Of a DNA stretch of 5,156 nt, positions 1 through 5,110 are shown piece after piece; the stretch's first letter is position 1; each line of letters begins with the position of its first letter. Both the position numbers and the translations under genes were made by a program. A model generated the notes under the pieces. That model was given only the letters and a program-made list of their open reading frames with translations. It was not told the origin of the DNA and searched no databases. Source of the stretch: Candidatus Heimdallarchaeota archaeon. GTDB lineage: Archaea; Asgardarchaeota; Heimdallarchaeia; Heimdallarchaeales; Kariarchaeaceae. The stretch lies in contig JAOUKW010000305.1 of NCBI GenBank assembly GCA_029882335.1, positions 1 to 5,156 of the forward strand, written 5' to 3'.

Positions 1-346
1 CGATGTACACAGAACCGATGTAAATGAGTTTTATTTAAATATACTATCAACAATTATATCTTCCCAAAATTGTTTCTTGTTACCAGTGTCTTCAATACCA
101 CCCTCAAATGAAGAACTCCTAGAATCATATGGTGAAGATGAAATAATTATTTATAAATTACTTATCCAGATGATTTATACTGCCTCTGAAATAACTATTC
201 ATTATATACTATCTCAATTTGAAATCGATGTTCCATATTTACTACATATGATAACAAATTTAATCGAGGATAAATATATCATTCAATCTAAATCAAGTAG
301 TATCATAGAGGCAAATACTGAAAAAAAAATATTTGAATTTTCTTAA
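1..346 (+). CDS. C-terminal part of an uncharacterised winged-helix protein, paralogue of the next gene (5' end outside window)
   Basis: The reading frame is open from base 2 to a TAA at 344-346, giving 114 visible residues; the true start lies upstream of the window. An internal TTG at 77 could be mistaken for a start, but the 25 residues before it also match the neighbouring protein, so they are coding. RTDVNEFYLNIL here pairs with RTRIDNYYLNML there, followed in both by a hydrophobic strand ending in PV and a Pro-Ser segment. Visible residues 45-95 are helix-rich (EDEIIIYKLL, ITIHYILSQF, VPYLLHMITNLIEDKYII), which looks like a winged-helix fold with a third helix and a short wing. The last residues are polar and probably disordered. 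No function is recognised. The shared domain suggests DNA or protein binding, which is inference. The N-terminal part, including any CxxC zinc site, cannot be seen. Confidence 0.8.
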   Translation, partial: DVHRTDVNEFYLNILSTIISSQNCFLLPVSSIPPSNEELLESYGEDEIIIYKLLIQMIYTASEITIHYILSQFEIDVPYLLHMITNLIEDKYIIQSKSSSIIEANTEKKIFEFS

Positions 347-594
347 GAGAATAGATTTAGGTACCCGAAATATATTTTATGCAAATATTGGTTTTATTAA
401 TTAATTATTACTTCATTATAACTAAACAAGATTGGAAATAATCAAAAATAGTAGTGAAAATCAACTAATTAACCTTTAATGGATAAAATAAATTAATAAT
501 GACATATTTTAGTAGATTCATTTCAAACTCAGTAGCTTTTAAATTTTTTAGCTAATCTTTTTATTTTTAAATATTGAAATCGTTTGAATCTAGT
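347..594. other. Intergenic spacer between the tandem paralogues
   Basis: This 248-bp AT-rich stretch separates the two paralogous genes. It has no convincing gene: the longest ATG-started frame I noticed is a 20-codon one at 379 with no promoter or ribosome-binding signal at a sensible distance. T-rich tracts at 371-380 could end transcription of the upstream gene. The last 35 bases hold the TATA-like promoter of the downstream gene. The spacer suggests the paralogues are transcribed separately. Confidence 0.5.
566..573 (+). promoter_or_regulatory. Candidate archaeal TATA box for the gene at 595
   Basis: TTTAAATA lies within a T-rich tract and is centred about 25.5 nt before the ATG at 595. 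That spacing would put transcription initiation on or next to the ATG, giving a leaderless mRNA. It is too close to serve the alternative TTG at 574, so it favours the ATG. AT-rich background makes chance matches common. Confidence 0.4.
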
Positions 595-1509
595 ATGAAG
601 AAGAGTTATAGTTGTCAACTATGTACGGAAAAACGTAAACTCATCATTGAATATGATGATTTACAACAAAATCTAGACACAAATAAAGATGGTTTGTTTT
701 TTGTTTCTGATTTACATCAATGTGAAAATGGTTATCTAGGTGTAAATAATATTTATTTCAATGCAAAATTTGATGTCCAAATGATAGAGAATTTAGAAAT
801 AAAATATCAAAAAAGCCGTCCATTAATTGCAAAAAGTAAAAATGTTCCAATACCAACTGGTTATGAACCAGATAGATATTCACAGAAAATATTAATTTAT
901 GACCATACAAATGATTTCAAATTAAGGTTTATATTAAAAAATGCAGAAAGTGGCTATTTAATTAATTTAGGTAACGTTAAACCAAAGGAAGAAGTAATCC
1001 ATCTTATACAATCAGATAACTATGATGTATCACTTGAAATATATGAATCTGAAATTAATTATCGAATTGAATTGCTACATTGGTTGAAGATTGGTATTGA
1101 TTTTTTAGAATCAGCAAATATTAATAGTTTAAGTATTTTATTAGAGGTAATCAAATTTATTCAAGACATATTTAGAACAAGGATAGATAATTATTACTTA
1201 AATATGCTCAAATTGATATTATTATCTAAAGATACTATATTAATACCTGTTGAGTCTCATAAGCCTAGTATAACTGATCTTAATCCTATTTTTGGTATTG
1301 ATGAAGGTGAAATTATTTTTCAAATCTTAAATGTAATTCATGCAATTAAGAATGTTTCTTTTTATCAACTAGCATCATTTTTCAAATTTGAAATCACTTA
1401 TATTGTTCATCTCATTATATATCTAGTTGACGAGCAATTTATACATATTGATTTTCCTCAATCACAACTCCAATCAAGTATTACAACAGAGTATGGAATT
1501 TCTTTTTGA
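595..1509 (+). CDS. Uncharacterised protein with an N-terminal Cys/His (zinc-ribbon-like) motif and a C-terminal winged-helix-like domain
   Basis: This gene encodes 304 residues from ATG 595. An in-frame TTG at 574 would add seven residues, but the ATG is preferred because a TATA-like element sits about 26 nt before it. Residues 1-60 carry C7-x2-C10 and H41-x-C43 (SCQLC, then DLHQC), a plausible four-ligand metal site, followed by GYLGVNNIYF. Residues 95-160 are mixed strand and helix (KILIYDH, FKLRFIL, YLINLG, DVSLEIYE). Residues 158-212 are mainly helical. Residues 232-288 look like a winged helix and match the truncated gene to the left. There is no signal peptide or transmembrane segment, so it is probably cytosolic. 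From memory the N-terminal layout recalls uncharacterised Asgard archaeal proteins; I know no assigned function. A regulatory or adaptor role is inference only. It converges on the STAS-like gene with 49 bp between the two stop codons. Confidence 0.82.
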   Translation: MKKSYSCQLCTEKRKLIIEYDDLQQNLDTNKDGLFFVSDLHQCENGYLGVNNIYFNAKFDVQMIENLEIKYQKSRPLIAKSKNVPIPTGYEPDRYSQKILIYDHTNDFKLRFILKNAESGYLINLGNVKPKEEVIHLIQSDNYDVSLEIYESEINYRIELLHWLKIGIDFLESANINSLSILLEVIKFIQDIFRTRIDNYYLNMLKLILLSKDTILIPVESHKPSITDLNPIFGIDEGEIIFQILNVIHAIKNVSFYQLASFFKFEITYIVHLIIYLVDEQFIHIDFPQSQLQSSITTEYGISF

Positions 1510-1558
1510 TATTACACTATCATCACTATTAGTAATTCAATAAATTAAAACCAAATAA

Positions 1559-1942
1559 TTATATGTGCTTTTGAATTTCTGAATCTAAATCTTTTTCATT
1601 CTTTATAATACTAAAGGTATATGGATATTTTCTATTTAATTGAAATTTGAGAATTAATTTAATAATTTTATTTACCTTAGAATCTATGAATATTATATGA
1701 GATACATTATGGATGGAGACTAAAAAATTATTAATTATTTTATTTTCATTTGCATTTGGTCTTCTTTTTAAATTTGTACCATTGTTTACTAAAATAAAAG
1801 AATCTAAATCTCGAGTCTTATCAATTATATATTTTGTCTGAATTGTAAGTATTTCTTCTGTAAAATCCTCTGGTTGTATCCAAATTATTGTATTTTCATA
1901 AACATTATGAAATACAATATTGTCTGTACGAAGAGAATTCAT
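1559..1942 (-). CDS. Small SpoIIAA/STAS-like protein, uncharacterised
   Basis: This gene encodes 127 residues from ATG 1942 to TAA 1561-1559. The order of elements suggests the SpoIIAA/STAS-like alpha/beta fold: an opening strand (ENTIIWIQ, 16-23), a long helix after FTEE (27-44), a strand with a turn (FILVNNGTN, 49-57), a helix (ANENKIINNFL, 64-74), a strand (HIIFIDS, 82-88), a helix (VNKIIKLILKF, 90-100), and a final YPYTFSIIKNEKDLDSEI block (106-123) that resembles the Phe-Ser plus helix ending of such proteins. Some members of that fold act as anti-anti-sigma-like or lipid-binding modules, but no phosphorylatable serine can be assigned here, so no role is claimed. No membrane segment or signal peptide is visible. 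The gene follows GAPDH by 98 bp on the same strand and has its own TATA-like element, overlapped by a perfect palindrome that may be an operator. Confidence 0.72.
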   Translation of the reverse strand: MNSLRTDNIVFHNVYENTIIWIQPEDFTEEILTIQTKYIIDKTRDLDSFILVNNGTNLKRRPNANENKIINNFLVSIHNVSHIIFIDSKVNKIIKLILKFQLNRKYPYTFSIIKNEKDLDSEIQKHI

Positions 1943-1952
1943 TTCTTTATAT

Positions 1953-1969
1953 TATGTTATCATAACATA
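1953..1969. promoter_or_regulatory. Perfect 17-bp palindrome, candidate operator of the STAS-like gene
   Basis: TATGTTAT, a central C, then ATAACATA: eight perfectly paired positions on each side of one base. It lies 11-27 nt upstream of the ATG at 1942, overlapping the TATA-like element and the expected initiation region. A dimeric repressor bound here would block TBP or RNA polymerase. Short palindromes are frequent in AT-rich DNA, so the position is the main support. Confidence 0.4.
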
Positions 1970-1973
1970 TAAA
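1966..1973 (-). promoter_or_regulatory. Candidate TATA box of the STAS-like gene
   Basis: Read on the minus strand this is TTTATATG, centred about 27.5 nt before the ATG at 1942. It is among the better TATA matches in the window and would give a leaderless or nearly leaderless mRNA. No Shine-Dalgarno motif precedes the ATG. Its start-proximal half overlaps the 17-bp palindrome at 1953-1969. Confidence 0.5.
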
Positions 1974-2040
1974 CATAGTATTGAGAGAAAAGTACTGTGA
2001 TTAAAATGTGACAATAATGAATAAAATTACATTTACATAT

Positions 2041-3060
2041 CTATCTTAAAAATTTGTTATATATCTCATGAATGAGTTCAGCTGATCTATTTGCGTATCC
2101 CCATTCGTTATCATACCATGCTAATACTTTTACCATATGTTTATTAACAACTTTTAGAAATGGCATGTCTATTATTGAGCTGTGAGAATTATGATTAAAA
2201 TCACTACTTACAAGGGGTCTACTTTCACAAGTCATAATACCTGTTAAATAGCCTTGAGACGCTTTAATAAATGCTTCTGATACTTCATCTAAAGATATTT
2301 CATCAAGGAGATGAGCAGATAAATCGACTATTGAAACATTTGCTGTTGGTATTCTTATTGCTATCCCATCAATTTTTCCATTTAAATGAGGTAATACTAG
2401 ACCAATTGCTTTACTAGCACCTGTAGAGGTCGGAAACATATTTAATGCCGATGCCCTCATTTTGCGAAAATCTTTATGTACTGAATCTAAAAGCCTTTGA
2501 TCATTAGTATATGCATGAATTGTAGTCATTACTCCATTATCAAATTTAAACCGATCATCTAAAACTTTTACCACTGGAGCTAAACAATTCGTGGTGCATG
2601 AGGCATTACTAATTAAGTTATGATCAGCTTTGAGTAAATTATTGTTAATTCCTCTAACTATTGTAATATCAACATCATTTTCAGTATTGCTAGGTGCTGA
2701 TAAAATAACTTTTTTACTTCCTGCGTCTATATGCTTTTGTAGATCAGCCCTTGTTCTAAATCTACCTGTACATTCAATAACTACGTCAGTATCCATTTCT
2801 CCCCAAGGTAGATTTGAAGGGTCTTTTTCAGAGAAAGTTAAAAAATCATCACCATTGAAAATCAATGAATCTTGGGTTACTTCAACACTCCCTTCAAACT
2901 TCCCATGAACTGTATCATACTCAAATAAATGAGCAAGGGATTGCTTATCTGCTATATCATTTATGGCAGTAATGTCTACTTTTTCCTTCATTTCCATTAA
3001 TGCTCGTAGGACAAGACGACCTATCCTTCCAAATCCATTTATGCCAACTTTTACAACCAT
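2041..3060 (-). CDS. gap: Glyceraldehyde-3-phosphate dehydrogenase, bacterial-type (class I)
   Basis: This enzyme interconverts glyceraldehyde 3-phosphate, phosphate and NAD(P)+ with 1,3-bisphosphoglycerate in the cytosol, in glycolysis or gluconeogenesis. The 339-residue product is full length for the family. The Rossmann motif GINGFGRIGR is at 6-15, and N34-D35 end the second strand, with the Asp typical of NAD binding. The catalytic block SNASCTTNCLAP has C155 as nucleophile, H182 activates it, and PTSTGASKAIG (210-220) forms part of the phosphate site. The tail carries SSDFNHNSHSS and WYDNEWGYANRS. The pair that is often Leu-Pro in NAD-specific enzymes reads S193-V194, so dual NAD/NADP use is possible but unproven. 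Most archaea use the unrelated-looking class II enzyme, so this class I gene suggests bacterial origin at some point. The ATG at 3060 gives the standard N-terminus. It stands 151 bp downstream of the M20 gene with its own candidate promoter. Confidence 0.97.
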   Translation of the reverse strand: MVVKVGINGFGRIGRLVLRALMEMKEKVDITAINDIADKQSLAHLFEYDTVHGKFEGSVEVTQDSLIFNGDDFLTFSEKDPSNLPWGEMDTDVVIECTGRFRTRADLQKHIDAGSKKVILSAPSNTENDVDITIVRGINNNLLKADHNLISNASCTTNCLAPVVKVLDDRFKFDNGVMTTIHAYTNDQRLLDSVHKDFRKMRASALNMFPTSTGASKAIGLVLPHLNGKIDGIAIRIPTANVSIVDLSAHLLDEISLDEVSEAFIKASQGYLTGIMTCESRPLVSSDFNHNSHSSIIDMPFLKVVNKHMVKVLAWYDNEWGYANRSAELIHEIYNKFLR

Positions 3061-3082
3061 ATCAATTAATTTGTGTTGCTAA

Positions 3083-3090
3083 ATCATAAA
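3083..3090 (-). promoter_or_regulatory. Candidate TATA box for the GAPDH gene
   Basis: On the minus strand this reads TTTATGAT, centred about 26.5 nt before the ATG at 3060, the same spacing as for the other genes here. A second, better-looking octamer, ATATAAAT at 3112-3105, lies about 48 nt upstream and would instead give a leader of roughly 20 nt. The sequence does not decide between them. No Shine-Dalgarno motif is present before the ATG. Confidence 0.35.
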
Positions 3091-3168
3091 GTATTTCATG
3101 TTAGATTTATATGTTGCATAATTTCCTTATTTTTCTGAATTATTTGGGTTATTACCCGTTTAACTTAT

Positions 3169-3176
3169 AAAAAAAA
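3169..3176 (-). terminator. T-tract, probable transcription terminator of the M20 gene
   Basis: The minus strand has eight consecutive T residues 36 nt after the M20 stop codon, followed by more AT-rich sequence. Archaeal RNA polymerase can terminate on such oligo-T runs without a hairpin. Its place between the M20 and GAPDH genes supports separate transcription. No strong stem-loop precedes it. Confidence 0.4.
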
Positions 3177-3211
3177 TATTGATGATTTCAATAATGTATT
3201 TTGTCTTAAGA

Positions 3212-4552
3212 TTAATTTGTATTATGGTTTTCGTAAATTACGTGGCTTGATTTTGCAAAGAATTCTACTAGGTCTCTTAGACTTTTTATAGTTGCTGTTT
3301 CATTTGGTCCATGTACATTCCATCCAACTGCTCCGATGTCAATTGTTTGTACTCCATATTGTGCAAAAAATCTTCCATCTGTGGCCCCACCTCGTTCAGC
3401 ACTTTTATCATTGTATCCTAGTGATTTTAGGAGATTTGTGGTGCTAACAACAAGAGGTGAATCATCTGGAGTGGCTATAAAACCAATTGACTTCAAATAA
3501 TCAATAGTAAAATTTCCTTTTGTATCTTTTGCTATTCGGTTAACCTCCTCCACTAATGGTTTTGCTTCTTCAGATAACATTACACGAACATCCAAAGATA
3601 ATCGCCAATAATCATCAAATTCTTCAATTACATTAGCAGTAGAATTAATTCCATAATCCGAGTGAGCTTCTGTTTCAAAAGACATTTCCATTAATTTATT
3701 TATGATTAAAAGTAAAGAATGTAAACCTTCATCATATTCTATAATTGTTCCTTGCTTATCATAAACAGCATATTCTAAGTCCAATTCATTTGGGATAACA
3801 TTTATCTTTACAAATTTCCCTGATAGAGATATCGGTAGCAAATTATTTTCTATAACATCAACGCAAGCAAGTTTAACACAGTGACTATCTACTTCTTTAT
3901 CAAAATATGCAGCATGAGAAGTGAGAGCACTTTTAATTTCGGTTGTATATTTCTTCTTTATTTTTGTTCCTGTGGTTTGAACTAATTTCTTAGGTGATTT
4001 AACGTAGACATTAAATACATTTCGCCTACGAGTTATGATTTCCATACCTGCTGCATCTGCAGTAATTACATAGTCTGGTAAATTACTTTCTTTATTTAAT
4101 TTTTCTACAATAACCTTAGTTCCATCTTCCCCTCCAATCTCTTCATCTCCTGTTATGCCAAACATTATTTTAGATTTTGATTTTGATAATTCAGGTAATG
4201 CAGTTAGCATTGCTGCAATACCTCCTTTCATATCAGATACTCCTCTTCCAATTACAACTTCTGTGTTGTTTTCTGTACTTGTAATCATCTCTTGTGCGTT
4301 TGTATTCCATCTATCATCCCATGGTACCACATCCACGTGACCACTATAAAATATACTTGGAGATTCTCCTTCTTTAACTGCAAATAATGAAATATGACCA
4401 TTTGATTCAATATACTCAACTTTAAATCCATTCTCCTTTAGACGAGGCTCTACTTCTTCTTCTAGTAATAACTTCACTTCTTTTCCAGGGCTATTTTCAT
4501 TTGTACGTGTATCATACTTGATTAATTTGCCTAGAAGCTCTATAACATCCAT
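3212..4552 (-). CDS. M20 family zinc metallohydrolase (ArgE/DapE/carboxypeptidase-like)
   Basis: This gene encodes 446 residues of a cytosolic di-metal hydrolase that cleaves amide bonds of peptides or N-acylated amino acids. The exact substrate cannot be read from sequence. Family motifs occur in order: GHVDVVP with ligand H72 and D74 (71-77); GRGVSDMKGG with bridging D107 (102-111); GDEEIGG with catalytic base E137 and ligand E138 (135-141); D166 in TADAAGM where many relatives have a GEP-type motif; and HGPNE with final ligand H414 (414-418). The segment from about 170 to 350 is the lid/dimerisation domain; H213 in TSHAAYF may be its active-site histidine. GGATDGRFF (388-396) precedes the last block, as in ArgE/DapE relatives. 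All metal ligands are intact, so activity is expected. A GGTGA lies 10 nt before the ATG, while a TATA-like element is only about 26 nt away. ArgE, DapE, CPG2-like peptidase and aminoacylase remain open, so no symbol is given. Confidence 0.93.
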   Translation of the reverse strand: MDVIELLGKLIKYDTRTNENSPGKEVKLLLEEEVEPRLKENGFKVEYIESNGHISLFAVKEGESPSIFYSGHVDVVPWDDRWNTNAQEMITSTENNTEVVIGRGVSDMKGGIAAMLTALPELSKSKSKIMFGITGDEEIGGEDGTKVIVEKLNKESNLPDYVITADAAGMEIITRRRNVFNVYVKSPKKLVQTTGTKIKKKYTTEIKSALTSHAAYFDKEVDSHCVKLACVDVIENNLLPISLSGKFVKINVIPNELDLEYAVYDKQGTIIEYDEGLHSLLLIINKLMEMSFETEAHSDYGINSTANVIEEFDDYWRLSLDVRVMLSEEAKPLVEEVNRIAKDTKGNFTIDYLKSIGFIATPDDSPLVVSTTNLLKSLGYNDKSAERGGATDGRFFAQYGVQTIDIGAVGWNVHGPNETATIKSLRDLVEFFAKSSHVIYENHNTN

Positions 4553-4562
4553 AAATTATTTT

Positions 4563-4567
4563 TCACC
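4563..4567 (-). promoter_or_regulatory. Shine-Dalgarno-like GGTGA before the M20 gene
   Basis: The minus strand reads GGTGA ten bases before the ATG at 4552, matching the usual archaeal anti-Shine-Dalgarno sequence. It is the only such motif in front of a complete gene here. It can act only if transcription starts upstream of it, which conflicts with the nearby TATA-like element at 4574-4581. Confidence 0.45.
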
Positions 4568-4573
4568 TATTTA

Positions 4574-4581
4574 CTTATATC
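4574..4581 (-). promoter_or_regulatory. Candidate TATA box for the M20 gene
   Basis: GATATAAG on the minus strand is centred about 25.5 nt before the ATG at 4552. If used, the transcript would begin at or near the ATG and exclude the GGTGA motif. Further T/A-rich sequence upstream (4600-4640) could hold another promoter that gives a leader containing that motif. Confidence 0.35.
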
Positions 4582-4692
4582 TGAATGTTTTTAGAAATTT
4601 AGTTTTATGTTATTTTATTTATTTTATTTTCGATTTTATATTTTTATTTAATTTCATTAATTGCTTTAAAAATTATTTATCTTCAGATTCAG

Positions 4693-4700
4693 TATATAAT
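4693..4700 (+). promoter_or_regulatory. Candidate TATA box for the winged-helix gene
   Basis: TATATAAT is centred about 25.5 nt before the TTG at 4722. This spacing fits a leaderless transcript starting with TTG and is the main reason for choosing that start. It lies in the spacer shared with the divergent M20 gene. Confidence 0.45.
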
Positions 4701-4721
4701 AAATAATATTTTCTATTTCTA

Positions 4722-5069
4722 TTGTTGATTGATTATAGTATACATTCAAAAGAGTCTATAAATCTGCTAAGTCCGACAAAATCCGTAAACACAATATGCA
4801 GAGCTAAAATATTGATTACTATTTTTGCAAAGGAATTTACTACTGTAAAATATTTTACAATGTTTGGTTTGAATAAAAATACCATTCGAAAAATTCTTCG
4901 AGAATTTAACAAAGATCAATTAGTTCTCGAACGATTTAGTTTATATCGAATTACAGCTATGGGTGTTGATTTGGTTGAGAAATTACTTATTGATAGAAAT
5001 TTACAAGAATGGTCTCAACAATACTTTAATATTCAAGAAATAATGATTCCAAAAATATTGAAATTATAA
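4722..5069 (+). CDS. Small winged helix-turn-helix protein, probable transcriptional regulator
   Basis: This gene encodes 115 residues from TTG 4722 to TAA 5067-5069. No in-frame ATG occurs before residue 46, inside the domain; a stop lies 16 bases upstream (4704-4706), and only TTG 4722 or 4725 keep the whole fold. Predicted layout: helix 1 at 26-37 (CRAKILITIFAK), helix 2 at 40-48 (TTVKYFTMF), recognition helix at about 51-65 (NKNTIRKILREFNKD), wing at 66-76 (LVLERFSLYRI), and a closing helix at 78-90 (TAMGVDLVEKLL). The LVLERFSLYRITAMG segment matches the wing-to-helix pattern common in archaeal winged-helix regulators. There is no ligand-binding domain, cysteine cluster or membrane segment. 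The N-terminal 20 residues look unstructured. It is divergent from the M20 gene, so it may control its own promoter and the neighbour's; that is inference. The exact family cannot be assigned. Confidence 0.78.
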   Translation: MLIDYSIHSKESINLLSPTKSVNTICRAKILITIFAKEFTTVKYFTMFGLNKNTIRKILREFNKDQLVLERFSLYRITAMGVDLVEKLLIDRNLQEWSQQYFNIQEIMIPKILKL

Positions 5070-5084
5070 AATTGAATATTATAA

Positions 5085-5110
5085 AAAAATCAGATTATAA
5101 AGTGATTTTT
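5085..5110 (+). terminator. Inverted repeat ending in T5, possible terminator after the winged-helix gene
   Basis: AAAAATCA (5085-5092) and TGATTTTT (5103-5110) are perfect complements around a 10-base loop, 15 bases after the stop codon at 5069. The stem is mostly A-T, so the hairpin is weak, but the T-run at its end suits archaeal termination. It could instead be an operator for a gene starting at 5111. Confidence 0.3.

Noticed and set aside
77..346. Separate short gene starting at TTG 77
   Set aside because: The frame is open to the window edge and the residues before TTG 77 align with the paralogue, so this is the tail of a longer gene.
379..441. 20-codon ATG frame in the spacer between the paralogues
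   Set aside because: It has no ribosome-binding or promoter signal at a sensible distance and a low-complexity hydrophobic product; it fits chance.
574..594. TTG 574 as start of the Cys/His winged-helix gene
   Set aside because: It would add only seven residues before the ATG at 595 and lies too close to the TATA-like element; it remains a minor alternative.
2630..2908. Plus-strand reading frame of 92 codons
   Set aside because: It lies wholly antisense within the confidently identified GAPDH gene and has no family resemblance.
4155..4340. Plus-strand reading frame of 61 codons
   Set aside because: It is antisense to the conserved catalytic region of the M20 gene.
2041..4552. One operon of M20 hydrolase and GAPDH
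   Set aside because: A 151-bp gap with an oligo-T run and separate TATA-like elements makes independent transcription more likely.
4518..4706. Plus-strand hydrophobic frame resembling a small membrane protein
   Set aside because: It overlaps the M20 start antisense, and its Phe/Ile/Leu-rich sequence is what T-rich low-complexity DNA encodes by chance; it also crosses the promoter of the winged-helix gene.
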